Shown: positions 17,381 through 25,752 of the stretch, one piece after another | How positions within the stretch are numbered: the stretch's first letter is position 1 | Layout: every line of letters begins with the position of its first letter | Source: Crocosphaera sp. | GTDB lineage: Bacteria > Cyanobacteriota > Cyanobacteriia > Cyanobacteriales > Microcystaceae | Assembly (NCBI RefSeq): GCF_030064895.1 | Contig: NZ_JASJEB010000088.1 | Location: 1-39,834 of the forward strand | Direction: 5' to 3' | Length of the DNA stretch: 39,834 nucleotides | Made by a program: the position numbers and the translations under genes | The notes under the pieces: model-generated | Database searches by the model: none | Told to the model about the DNA's origin: nothing | The model's input: the letters and a program-made list of their open reading frames with translations, nothing else

Positions 17381-17629
17381 ATGCTACAAGATCCTTTGGC
17401 AATTCGTTATTATCAATACCTGACAGACGGCATGGTAGACTTATGGAATCGAGGTCGCCGCTTTGATGAAATTCAGTGTTACATGGACGGCTACCTTTCT
17501 TGTCTGCGTAGTGTAGAAGCTTTAGAACCCTATTTAATTCATCGTTTGGAAGAAGATGCTTGGCGTTTTTTCCGAGATCCTTCTAATTTTGAGTCACCTG
17601 CTTTACAACCGGAAACAGATTATTATTAA
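17381..17629 (+). CDS. small conserved cyanobacterial protein (DUF6761-like)
   Basis: 82 residues. It resembles a small family conserved in cyanobacteria, which I recall as DUF6761. Typical parts are YYQYLTDGMVDLWNRGRRFD, then GYLSCLRSVEALEPYLIHRL and FRDPSNFESP. It is soluble and helical, with no known function. It is followed by a strong terminator. The family name is from memory and not checked. Confidence 0.7.
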   Translation: MLQDPLAIRYYQYLTDGMVDLWNRGRRFDEIQCYMDGYLSCLRSVEALEPYLIHRLEEDAWRFFRDPSNFESPALQPETDYY

Positions 17630-17711
17630 ACCTCTCCTTAGTTGGCGTTTTTTCTCAATATGTTCAAGAAAAATGCAATTATTATTATAGACTTTTTTCA
17701 ATTTATATTTT

Positions 17712-17739
17712 AGCCCGCATAGGCGGGCTTATTTTTTTT
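17712..17739 (+). terminator. rho-independent terminator
   Basis: The stem AGCCCGC (17712-17718) pairs with GCGGGCT (17723-17729) around the loop ATAG. A run of eight T follows at 17732-17739. It ends the plus-strand gene at 17381-17629 and touches the stop codon of the convergent glutaredoxin gene. It may also slow transcription from the other side. Confidence 0.9.
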
Positions 17740-18061
17740 AGGAGGCTAAAGCAACTTCTACCTTTTCCTGTAGTTCGCCTTTTTGGTACATTTCGTAGAC
17801 AATATCGGAACCACCAACAAATTCTCCGTTGATATAGACTTGGGGAATGGTTGGCCAGCTAGAATACTCTTTAATTCCTTGACGGATCTCTTCATCAGCT
17901 AAAACATCAACGGTTTCATAAGAAACGCCCAAGGTGTTAAGAATCTGTACTACATTGTTAGAGAAACCACATTGAGGCATTAACTTCGCACCCTTCATAA
18001 AAACCAGGATTTTGTTATTGTTAACAAGCTGGTCGATTCTTTCTTTGAGTTCTGGGGTCAT
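17738..18061 (-). CDS. grxD: monothiol CGFS glutaredoxin (Grx4/GrxD type)
   Basis: 107 residues, a single glutaredoxin domain. The active site is PQCGFS (Cys31), preceded by FMKGAK, and later come [19 protein letters not shown], with the cis-Pro and glutathione-binding loop. Proteins of this class bind a [2Fe-2S] cluster between two monomers with glutathione, and pass it on or act in iron sensing with BolA proteins. The gene lies 40 bases behind a bolA-like gene on the same strand, which supports that pairing. The stop codon lies at the edge of the terminator T-run. Confidence 0.93.
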   Translation of the reverse strand: MTPELKERIDQLVNNNKILVFMKGAKLMPQCGFSNNVVQILNTLGVSYETVDVLADEEIRQGIKEYSSWPTIPQVYINGEFVGGSDIVYEMYQKGELQEKVEVALAS

Positions 18062-18101
18062 ACTTAACTCCTTAAGTCATTTATTTAATGATAATATCGT
18101 T

Positions 18102-18356
18102 TTATTTTTGGGCGGCTTGCCAATCTTGGGGGGTATAAGTTTTGAGGGCTAGAGCATGAATGGCCTCAGATGCCATCGCATCTTGAAGTGCGCCATAGAC
18201 TAATTGATGCTGCTTAATCATGGTTTTTCCTTCAAACTCAGCAGAGACAACGATGGCCTCAAGATGATCGCCCCCACCGGTTAGATCGTTAACCTTCACT
18301 TGAGCATCTGGGAGTTGGGCTTTAATCATATCTTCAACTTGTGTCAGTGCAACCAT
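18102..18356 (-). CDS. BolA-family protein
   Basis: 84 residues. The BolA fold is recognised from the segments [33 protein letters not shown] and [11 protein letters not shown]. The invariant His in the C-terminal helix (KQHQ) is present, a candidate ligand for a shared [2Fe-2S] cluster with a CGFS glutaredoxin. The loop GGGDH supplies a second possible ligand. It is the first gene of a two-gene unit with the glutaredoxin. It is closer to the IbaG-like short form than to long BolA. Confidence 0.9.
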   Translation of the reverse strand: MVALTQVEDMIKAQLPDAQVKVNDLTGGGDHLEAIVVSAEFEGKTMIKQHQLVYGALQDAMASEAIHALALKTYTPQDWQAAQK

Positions 18357-18433
18357 TGGCTTTTTCTCTGGAAAACGAATAAAAATACTACAATCAGTCT
18401 ACAATTGATTTTATCAAAAAATAAAAAAAGATA

Positions 18434-18643
18434 ATGACCATTTGGGTAAACGAACAAATTGATCCGTCTGGAATAGTCTATTCCTGTATTGCTTGCTGCG
18501 ATCAAAAGTCAGCAGAAGATTGTCATCAAACCTGGTTAAATAACCTGACAGAAGCACAAAAACAACAAGGATGGGTTGCGACTTTAAGAACGGTGGAGTC
18601 TTGGGATGAAGTTCCTGTTAATGCACTTAAATTAAGTGTTTAA
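18434..18643 (+). CDS. small conserved hypothetical protein
   Basis: 69 residues, soluble. Features are YSCIACCDQKSAEDC, with four Cys in a short span, and a second half around WVATLRTVESWDEVP. The cysteine cluster does not match a zinc-ribbon spacing I know. It lies 22 bases before the transporter gene on the same strand and may share its transcript. It is divergent from bolA by 77 bases. No function can be named. Confidence 0.6.
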   Translation: MTIWVNEQIDPSGIVYSCIACCDQKSAEDCHQTWLNNLTEAQKQQGWVATLRTVESWDEVPVNALKLSV

Positions 18644-18665
18644 AGTTAATTAAATTTCTTCTATC

Positions 18666-20882
18666 ATGGCTTTAAGACTTAAGCAAATAATGAAATTCCT
18701 TAATCCATTAAAATTTAGTACCTCTACCTATCCTCCCAAAAAATATAATACTTTTGAAGGAGTTTTTAAGCCGACATTGCTCACTATTTTAGGGGCAATT
18801 ATGTATTTAAGAATCGGTTGGGTTGTGGGGAATGCTGGCCTATTTGGGGGATTAGCAATTGTCTTATTATCCGTGAGTATTACGGTAGCTACAGGACTTT
18901 CTATTGCCTCTATTGCTACCAATACTCGCATGGGAGATGGGGGACCTTATGCCATGATTTCTAAGTCTTTGGGGTTAGAAATAGGGGGAAGTGTGGGGGT
19001 TCCTTTATTTGTTTCCCAAGCTTTAGCCACTGCTATGTATATTTTTGGGTTTCGAGAAGGATGGTTATTTTTGTTTCCCAATCATTCTCCATTAATGATT
19101 GATTTAGTGGCTTTTTTTGTTATTTTTAGTATTGCTTATATTAGTGCTAATTTTGCTTTTCGTGTTCAATATTTAGTGCTAATTTTTATTATTTTATCTT
19201 TAATTTCTATATTTTCTAGTTCTCTAACTTGGGAAAGTACCCGAAACTGGCAAGATTGGGGTACTTTTCCTGATATTAATTTTTGGGGTGTATTTGCGGT
19301 CTTTTTCCCGGCAACCACTGGTATTATGTCGGGGGTTAATATGTCAGGAGAGTTAAAAAATAGCCGTAAAAATATTCCTCTGGGGACTCTTTCTGCCATT
19401 GGATTAAGTACGATTGTTTATGTTATTTTGTGTTGGTGGGTGGCTCGTGCAGCTTCACCTCAAGAACTGATTAATAATTATACTATTTTAATCGAAAAAT
19501 CCCGTTGGCAACCCTTAGTATTAATAGGGTTATTAGCAGCAACATTTAGTGCGTCTTTGTGTTCTTTGGTGGGCGCACCCCGTATTTTAATGGCCTTGGC
19601 TAAAGATGGGGTAATTCCTTGGGGTAATGGTTTAGCAAAACTCTCAAAAAATGGTGAACCTCGTCGGGCTTTATTAGTGAGTGCAACCCTAGTTTTACTA
19701 GCTTTATTATTACGTGACTTAAATGCTATTGCGCCTTTAATAACCCTATTTTTCCTCTTAACTTATGCCACAATCAACCTAGTGGTGTTAGTAGAATCTA
19801 GTTTAAGTTTGATGAACTTTCGTCCCACATTTAAAGTGCCAATAATTGTGCCTTTATACGGAATTATTAGCTGTGTTTCTGCTATGTTAGTGATTCGACC
19901 TTTCCTAAGTTTAGTGGCTATTATCATCGTTTTCGCTATCTATTTACAGTTAGTTAGTCTTCCCAAAGAAAAACGTTCTACTGATGTGAGAAGTGGTATT
20001 TTTGCGGCGATCGCTCAATGGTCAGCTATGAAAGTAATACAATTAGATTTAACTAATGTTAGGGCTTGGAAACCTACTTTTTTGGTTCCTATTGAAGACG
20101 GTTCACAATTATTAGGAGAGTTTCGTATCTTATTAGATTTATCGCAACCAGAAGGCTTTTTACAACTTTTAGGAATTTCCACTAATAGTGATGAAAGAGA
20201 TTTATCATTACAGCTTCAAGAACTAGCTAGTTCTTTTCGTCACCATAAACTGTTAACAACGATTTCTGTGATGAGGGTAGAACAAGAAAGCGAAGGAATT
20301 ATTGCTGCTTTACAAGCGTTACAAAGTGCATTTTTCCGTCCTAATATTCTCTTTTTACGCTTTCCCCATCAATCTGGTGACTGGGAGCAATTATTACCTG
20401 TTTTTCAAGAAGCAAAACAGCTAAAAATAGGCGTTATGCTCTTAGGATTACATCCCAGTGCAGGTTTAGGAAGAATGGAAGTTATTAATCTCTGGATTCG
20501 TCCTCAATTAGATAATTTACCCATCATGGAAAGATTAGAGAAAGGGAGTACAGATTTAGCTATTTTGATGGCTTTACGCTTAACAAAAGCTTGGAAAGGT
20601 AAGTTAAATATTATTTCAGTCATTGACAAAGAAGAAGATAGAAAAGCAACTGAAGATTATATCAATAGTTTAAAAGATTTATGTCGCATTCCTGGAACAG
20701 CTAAAAGCTTAATTCTTGTAGGAAAATTTCCCAATTGTATTAAACAAACCCCCCAAGGAGACATAGATTTTATTGGCTTACAATCTATCCCTGATTTTCA
20801 ATTTGTTCATCAAATGATCGACATGACTGGTTCATCTTGTTTGTTTATGAGTGATTCAGGAAGCGAAAGTGCTTTAGCATAA
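18666..20882 (+). CDS. SLC12-like amino acid/cation-chloride transporter of the APC superfamily
   Basis: 738 residues. Residues about 25-440 hold 12 membrane helices. The first, around FKPTLLTILGAIMYLRIGWV, with VGNAGLFGG, and the segment NTRMGDGGPYAMISKSLG are signatures of the cation-chloride cotransporter (SLC12) branch. The broken helix 6 has FPATTGIMSGVNMSGELK. Residues about 440-738 form a soluble C-terminal domain, as in this branch. The ions moved are not certain; K+ or Na+ with Cl- is the family rule, but bacterial members may carry amino acids. Its last nine bases overlap the convergent acyltransferase gene. Confidence 0.85.
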   Translation: MALRLKQIMKFLNPLKFSTSTYPPKKYNTFEGVFKPTLLTILGAIMYLRIGWVVGNAGLFGGLAIVLLSVSITVATGLSIASIATNTRMGDGGPYAMISKSLGLEIGGSVGVPLFVSQALATAMYIFGFREGWLFLFPNHSPLMIDLVAFFVIFSIAYISANFAFRVQYLVLIFIILSLISIFSSSLTWESTRNWQDWGTFPDINFWGVFAVFFPATTGIMSGVNMSGELKNSRKNIPLGTLSAIGLSTIVYVILCWWVARAASPQELINNYTILIEKSRWQPLVLIGLLAATFSASLCSLVGAPRILMALAKDGVIPWGNGLAKLSKNGEPRRALLVSATLVLLALLLRDLNAIAPLITLFFLLTYATINLVVLVESSLSLMNFRPTFKVPIIVPLYGIISCVSAMLVIRPFLSLVAIIIVFAIYLQLVSLPKEKRSTDVRSGIFAAIAQWSAMKVIQLDLTNVRAWKPTFLVPIEDGSQLLGEFRILLDLSQPEGFLQLLGISTNSDERDLSLQLQELASSFRHHKLLTTISVMRVEQESEGIIAALQALQSAFFRPNILFLRFPHQSGDWEQLLPVFQEAKQLKIGVMLLGLHPSAGLGRMEVINLWIRPQLDNLPIMERLEKGSTDLAILMALRLTKAWKGKLNIISVIDKEEDRKATEDYINSLKDLCRIPGTAKSLILVGKFPNCIKQTPQGDIDFIGLQSIPDFQFVHQMIDMTGSSCLFMSDSGSESALA

Positions 20883-21728
20883 AGATTCTTTTTTACTATC
20901 AATAACTAATTGATCTAAAGCTTGCTGCATTTTGCTTACCACTAAATCGTAACAATCATCCACATAACGGCGATCGCTTGCTGCTTCCCTACCATAACGT
21001 TCAAAGACAATGGGGGAACAGACACGGGTGTGCATAGGTATAGGAAGGGGAATATTGGGTGCAGGTCCAAAGGCAAGACCCCAAGGAAGACCAAGATAGA
21101 TGGGGAAAATTTGTGGGTCGCGCTCATCTAAGCTCAGTATTCCCCATTGATGCAATATTTTCAATTGTTCGTAACAGTCACCGATCACAAATAAGGTTTC
21201 GTGGGACCCCACAGAAATAACGGGAATAATAGTTACCTTTTCTCGCAATGCTAGTTTAATAAAGCCTTTTCGCCCTGCTAACTCAATTTTATGGCGATCC
21301 TTGTAAGGGCGAAAGACATCTTCTGCACCTCCTGGATAGACTAAAACACTAGCACCTTTTCTCAGGGCAGCAATACCCATTTTAGGATGGGCGCGCACTG
21401 CTCCGGTTTTCATGGCCCAATCAACTATGGGAGAGTTAATTTTCCAAGCAGACTGGTGCATTAACCCATAACATAAACGTTCGGTACCAAAGCGACGAAA
21501 CCAGTCGTACATCATCATCGATGTATCTGGAGATGCCAAACCGCCATTGTGAGAACCCACGAGTAAAACTGGTCCTTGGGAGGGAATATGATGCCAACCG
21601 TCGGTTTTTACCCGAAAATAGTAGTCGTAAAACCATTTCCAGTAGGGCATCATCTGTTCTATAAATTTGGGATCTCGTTCGTTAAGAGACCATCCTAGTC
21701 CTTGCTCTGAGGTTTTTGAGGATTTCAT
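20874..21728 (-). CDS. lysophospholipid acyltransferase family protein, DGAT2/MGAT-like
   Basis: 284 residues. The acyltransferase blocks are GSHNGGLASPD (His60 as the catalytic candidate, in place of a canonical HX4D), VLVYPGGAEDVFRP (132-137 is PGGAED, typical of the DGAT2/MGAT-like branch) and GFIKLALREKVTIIPVIS. These enzymes transfer a fatty acyl chain to a glyceride, sterol or similar alcohol. A cyanobacterial relative, Slr2103 of Synechocystis, has been linked to acyl-plastoquinol and neutral lipid synthesis; I infer only a possible similar role. One hydrophobic stretch is near the N-terminus. It is convergent with the transporter gene. Confidence 0.82.
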   Translation of the reverse strand: MKSSKTSEQGLGWSLNERDPKFIEQMMPYWKWFYDYYFRVKTDGWHHIPSQGPVLLVGSHNGGLASPDTSMMMYDWFRRFGTERLCYGLMHQSAWKINSPIVDWAMKTGAVRAHPKMGIAALRKGASVLVYPGGAEDVFRPYKDRHKIELAGRKGFIKLALREKVTIIPVISVGSHETLFVIGDCYEQLKILHQWGILSLDERDPQIFPIYLGLPWGLAFGPAPNIPLPIPMHTRVCSPIVFERYGREAASDRRYVDDCYDLVVSKMQQALDQLVIDSKKESLC

Positions 21729-21798
21729 TCCGTTAATTATGATCGGCTTTGTAAACTTATGTTACAACAAGATCCTAATGATTTTCTAGGGGTGAAGT

Positions 21799-21861
21799 CA
21801 GTTATCAGTTATCAGTTACCAGTTATCAGTTACCAGTTACCAGTTACCAGTGATCAGTTTT
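21799..21861. repeat. tandem heptanucleotide repeat
   Basis: Seven exact-period units of CAGTTAY run from 21799 to 21847. Two decayed units (CAGTGAT, CAGTTTT) follow to 21861. Such seven-base tandem repeats are common in cyanobacterial intergenic DNA. The open frames through this region only translate the repeat. Confidence 0.92.
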
Positions 21862-21887
21862 TCACCTTGTTTATTGACCAGGATGCT

Positions 21888-21958
21888 CACACACTCCCCA
21901 CACTCCCCACACTCCGCCATCTCCCCGTCTCCCCGTCTCCCCAGTCTCCCCACACTCA
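21888..21958. repeat. CT-rich short tandem repeat
   Basis: First CCCCACACTC-like units, then units of the form CTCCCCGT, with almost no purine runs. It sits 27 bases after the heptamer repeat and about 50 bases before the glycosyltransferase start. Confidence 0.75.
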
Positions 21959-22009
21959 CCACTCAGGTTGTGATAGTCTACTTTTTGGGCATAACTTATT
22001 ATATAAATT

Positions 22010-22996
22010 ATGAGAAAACTTTATTTTTTAGTACCAGGAACAGGAAAAAAGTTTGCTTGTGGGGGGCTTTTTGCTGAGTTAAAAGCGTTTGAGTTGGCTA
22101 AGCAGGTTGTTGCTGCTGAGGTTGTTACTTATAGGCAAAAAGAAAAGGAGAATTTATATTTAGATGATGTTTTAAAACAAAACAATTTAGATAACATTAT
22201 TTTTGTTATTAGTTGGGGTTTTGATGTTCCTAAATTAGCTAAAAAGTTGCAGTATTATAATGTGGTTTATCATGCTCACAGTGCAGGTTATGGGTTTAAA
22301 TTACCTTCTCATATTCCGATTATAACTGTTAGTCGTAATACTATGGGTTATTGGGGACAAAAATCACCTAATTCTTTAATCTATTATTTACCTAATCAGA
22401 TTTCTGATGAGTTTGGTAACTTAAATTTAACTAGAGATATTGATGTTTTAGTACAAGCAAGGAAATCATCAGATTATTTATTAAAACAATTAATACCAGC
22501 GTTAGAAAGTCAATGTAATGTGACAGTTATTAATCGTTTTGTGGATGATTTGTCTCAACTGTTTAATCGTTCTAAAGTTTATCTTTATGACTCAGCAGAA
22601 TATTGGGCGCAGCAGCGAGTTAGTGAGGGTTTTGGACTACAACCAATGGAAGCTTTAGCTTGTGGTTGTCAAGTATTTTCTAGTATTAATGGGGGACTTT
22701 CTGATTATTTAGATCCAGGGTTTAATTGTTATAAAATTGCTGGTTATTCAACAGCTTATGATGTTAAACGTATTTTAAAAACAATTAATTCACCTGAAGA
22801 GTTAAAGTTATCTCCCCATGTTTTAGCAGAATATCGTACTGAAAATATCATTAAAAGATTAGAGATGATTTTAGAAGAAATTAACTTCTTTTTTGATAAT
22901 AAACAACAACTTTTACGAGATATTAATGATTTAACTAAGATAAAAATGGTTAGATTATTTTTTAGAAAAGTTATGAAAAAACTGTCGATTAAGTAA
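22010..22996 (+). CDS. family 4-type glycosyltransferase
   Basis: 328 residues, slightly short for a GT-B enzyme. The C-terminal nucleotide-sugar site is clear: EGFGLQPMEALACGCQV and GGLSDYLDPG. This includes the E-x7-E pattern that binds the sugar nucleotide. The N-terminus begins LYFLVPGTGKKFACGGLFAE, which fits the start of a group 1 transferase. It would add a sugar to a surface polysaccharide or lipid in the cytosol; donor and acceptor are unknown. The upstream region is filled by tandem repeats, so the promoter is not obvious. Confidence 0.8.
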   Translation: MRKLYFLVPGTGKKFACGGLFAELKAFELAKQVVAAEVVTYRQKEKENLYLDDVLKQNNLDNIIFVISWGFDVPKLAKKLQYYNVVYHAHSAGYGFKLPSHIPIITVSRNTMGYWGQKSPNSLIYYLPNQISDEFGNLNLTRDIDVLVQARKSSDYLLKQLIPALESQCNVTVINRFVDDLSQLFNRSKVYLYDSAEYWAQQRVSEGFGLQPMEALACGCQVFSSINGGLSDYLDPGFNCYKIAGYSTAYDVKRILKTINSPEELKLSPHVLAEYRTENIIKRLEMILEEINFFFDNKQQLLRDINDLTKIKMVRLFFRKVMKKLSIK

Positions 22997-23024
22997 CATT
23001 TTCACTAAATTAATTAATTGTCCA

Positions 23025-25511
23025 TTATCCATTATCCATTGATAACAGTCTCCATCCTTTGATTAAATTGCCTTGCATTACTGTAGAAATAGCTTTTAAA
23101 GCTTTAAATTCTTCTATATTGGGCTGCATCTCAAGGGGAATTTTTAGGGCGTTTTCTGCTGCTTTTGGTTGCCAGTTATAAAGATAAACAAAGGCAAGAT
23201 AAGCATGATGATAGGGGTTATCTGGAGCGATTTTAATTAGTTGTTTTAAAGCAGCGATCGCCTCTTGTGGATTTTCTTGTAATACTTGGGATAATACTAA
23301 GCCATAATTCCAATTCAATTGCTTATTTTTAGGCTCATTATTTAAGCGATAATTTAAAGCAATTTCTGTTTGTTTAAGATAGTCTTGAATGGGATCATAT
23401 TGATTCAAGCGACCTACTTTTCTAAAAATAGGATCTAATCCTGGTATTCCTTGGGCTAAATTAACAGAAACTTCTCTTAATTGCGTATTTAAATCTAATT
23501 CTGGAGAAAGAAGTTTATCGAGACTATTATTAATTTTTAAAGTCACATCAGGAACAGGAATTGAATAGCTTTCATTTGTGTTACGATTGAGATAAGTTGC
23601 TTCTAAAATGTACTCACCATCTTTTATATTGTTACCTGGCAACATTGCCATATTTTCAGTCACTTTAAATTCTTTATCTTCAGCAGATTTTCCCCATAAC
23701 ATTCCTGCTCCAATTCCATGATCATGTATCCAACTAACTTGATTATTATTTGCTGTTTTAGGATACCATGATAATAATACTAATCCTTGTTGTAAATCAG
23801 ACCAATTTCCTGACCATTCATAAGTAATAGGAACAGGAAAATTACCAGAAGCTTCTTCGGAAAGAATAACCTTATCTAAACGAATTTTATTAACCGCTTT
23901 ATGAATAGGTTTAACCTTAACCGATACTTGGTCACGATGATATAATTTAACTAAACTGTTATCGGGCATTTCCCAACTTTTAACTAGATTAAACTTTGGA
24001 TTATTATCTAAAGTTTCAGCAAATTTTAATTGATTTTTCCTAGCAAAACCATTATCCCCTGTTTTACTTACAAACCAATCAAAAGAATTACTATCTTGTT
24101 CAATATAATCCTGTTTATTACCTAATTCTCTGCCGTAAACCTGTGAATTTGCTAACTGTCCATAATAATTAATAGTATTATGGTTAATGCTATCAGTATT
24201 AGCAATCACTCCTAAATTAACGATTTTATAAGGAGTAATTTCTTGTGCAGTTTTAATAATATCTTTCACAGGAATTTCTTCACCTAAGTAGGGACGAAAA
24301 CTAACCCCAGGACTTAAAAATAAAGATAATTGTTCTGTTCCAGGAATAGGAAATAAGTTAGTAATCATCACTAAAATTGCTACTATTACTGTTACCCATT
24401 GCACTGGTTTCCATTTTCCTCGCCATTGGATTAAACCATAGCTTAAAAAGACGGCTACAATAGGCAAATAAGACATAATATAGCGTGTATCTTTATTAAA
24501 AATAGCCGAACAAATTAAATAAGAACCACCAAAATAAATTCCTAACCATTTCATACTTTCTCTGAGTTTTTGGTTATCAATTTTTTCTTTATTTGTGGGG
24601 AATTTTCCCAAGAAATTTAATAACAGTCCCACCACAGGAACTAATAATAATACCCAACCGATCGCTTTCGGTAAATCTTGCCAATAATAGGTCCAAGCAG
24701 CAAGAGTATTAAGGGGTGGATCTCCTTCAAAAGTTGCAGGAATAGCATTAGAATTTTGGACCGTACTAAATAAATAAATCCAGTTAGTTCTATACCAGGG
24801 AAACCATAATAAACTAGAGACAATAAAACTCACCCATAATTGTAAAACTCTTTCCCATTTTTTATTCCATAGATTAGTAATACCTAAGTAAACTAAAGGA
24901 ACAAAAAGGAAAAACATAACACTTTGTTTGCTTAGCAAAGCAAGTCCCCAACCTATGCCAAAAATTATTGTCCATAACCATTGTTTTCGTCTATTTCCTT
25001 CAAACTTCCAAAGAGTTAAACAACAAAAACAAGCAACAGTTAACGTCATTAAAGGAGTATCAATTATAAACTGTAAACGGGTTTGATATAAACGAGGAAA
25101 TAACAGAGATAACCCCGCACTCCATAACCCCACTTTTGGACTAAATAAAGTTTTTCCAATGAGATAAATTGAAACAATTAAAATTCCGTTGTATAATAAA
25201 TTGGAGAGTAGGGCTTGATCATTTCCTAAGCCAAATACCTTCTGAAAAAATGCACCAAGAATATAAGTTAAAGGAGGATATTTTGTCGATATCATCCAAA
25301 AATTACGCCACCATTCCCCATTAAAAATTTCAGGGGAATTTAAACTATAAAAATATTGTAAAGACTTAGTTAAATGATTACTTTGATCCCAAGCAGGGAT
25401 AGAATGATCTAAACTCAACCATAAGCGATCGCATAAATTACTTCCTAACCATATTAGTCCTAGAATTATCCATATAGGAATTTTAATAGAAGAAAATCTT
25501 TTAGTTAACAT
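23025..25511 (-). CDS. membrane glycosyltransferase of the PMT/ArnT (GT39-like) type with C-terminal TPR
   Basis: 828 residues. The N-terminal 400 residues carry about ten membrane helices, with an early acidic loop (LSLDHSIPAWDQSNH) like the catalytic Asp-containing loop of lipid-linked sugar transferases. Residues about 420-690 form a periplasmic part. The last about 90 residues hold TPR-like helices (QEAIAALKQLIKIAPDNPYH, YNWQPKAAENALKI). It probably uses polyprenyl-phosphate sugars to modify a lipid or protein on the outer side of the membrane. The final residues are encoded within a short tandem repeat (TCCATTA units at 23021-23040), so the C-terminus may vary. Confidence 0.82.
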   Translation of the reverse strand: MLTKRFSSIKIPIWIILGLIWLGSNLCDRLWLSLDHSIPAWDQSNHLTKSLQYFYSLNSPEIFNGEWWRNFWMISTKYPPLTYILGAFFQKVFGLGNDQALLSNLLYNGILIVSIYLIGKTLFSPKVGLWSAGLSLLFPRLYQTRLQFIIDTPLMTLTVACFCCLTLWKFEGNRRKQWLWTIIFGIGWGLALLSKQSVMFFLFVPLVYLGITNLWNKKWERVLQLWVSFIVSSLLWFPWYRTNWIYLFSTVQNSNAIPATFEGDPPLNTLAAWTYYWQDLPKAIGWVLLLVPVVGLLLNFLGKFPTNKEKIDNQKLRESMKWLGIYFGGSYLICSAIFNKDTRYIMSYLPIVAVFLSYGLIQWRGKWKPVQWVTVIVAILVMITNLFPIPGTEQLSLFLSPGVSFRPYLGEEIPVKDIIKTAQEITPYKIVNLGVIANTDSINHNTINYYGQLANSQVYGRELGNKQDYIEQDSNSFDWFVSKTGDNGFARKNQLKFAETLDNNPKFNLVKSWEMPDNSLVKLYHRDQVSVKVKPIHKAVNKIRLDKVILSEEASGNFPVPITYEWSGNWSDLQQGLVLLSWYPKTANNNQVSWIHDHGIGAGMLWGKSAEDKEFKVTENMAMLPGNNIKDGEYILEATYLNRNTNESYSIPVPDVTLKINNSLDKLLSPELDLNTQLREVSVNLAQGIPGLDPIFRKVGRLNQYDPIQDYLKQTEIALNYRLNNEPKNKQLNWNYGLVLSQVLQENPQEAIAALKQLIKIAPDNPYHHAYLAFVYLYNWQPKAAENALKIPLEMQPNIEEFKALKAISTVMQGNLIKGWRLLSMDNG

Positions 25512-25640
25512 AGGTAATGGTTATAATAAAGACATTCAATTATAATATACTCAATTATAGACGAAATTTTAGGGATAATTGTTCTTTCAATCTTATCTCA
25601 ACTGTCTATTTTCTCATATACAATTCTTATCTAGCAATTA

Positions 25641-25750
25641 GCTTTCGGGGTTTAACACTATTAAACCCCTACAAAGACGTATTCGTAGGGACATAATAAT
25701 ATTATTTCCTGATATATTCTCGCTTTTCACATATCATTATTGACTGCTAT
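25641..25750 (-). repeat. MITE-like palindromic repeat, copy 2
   Basis: It holds two hairpins: GGGGTTTAA...TTAAACCCC at about 25647-25669 and one around ACATAATAATATTAT at about 25691-25705. The right end, CACATATCATTATTGACTGC, is a terminus of the family. Its inner sequence matches the reverse complement of copy 3 at 26741-26876 over most of its length. The end is two bases before the start codon of the hydratase-like gene. Confidence 0.8.
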
Positions 25751-25752
25751 CT

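Noticed and set aside
21799-21958. A short CRISPR-like array
   Set aside because: The unit is seven bases with no spacer sequences, so it is a simple tandem repeat.
21759-22077. Two open frames of 75 and 84 codons before the glycosyltransferase
   Set aside because: They translate the CAGTTAY and CT-rich tandem repeats and show no protein-like composition.
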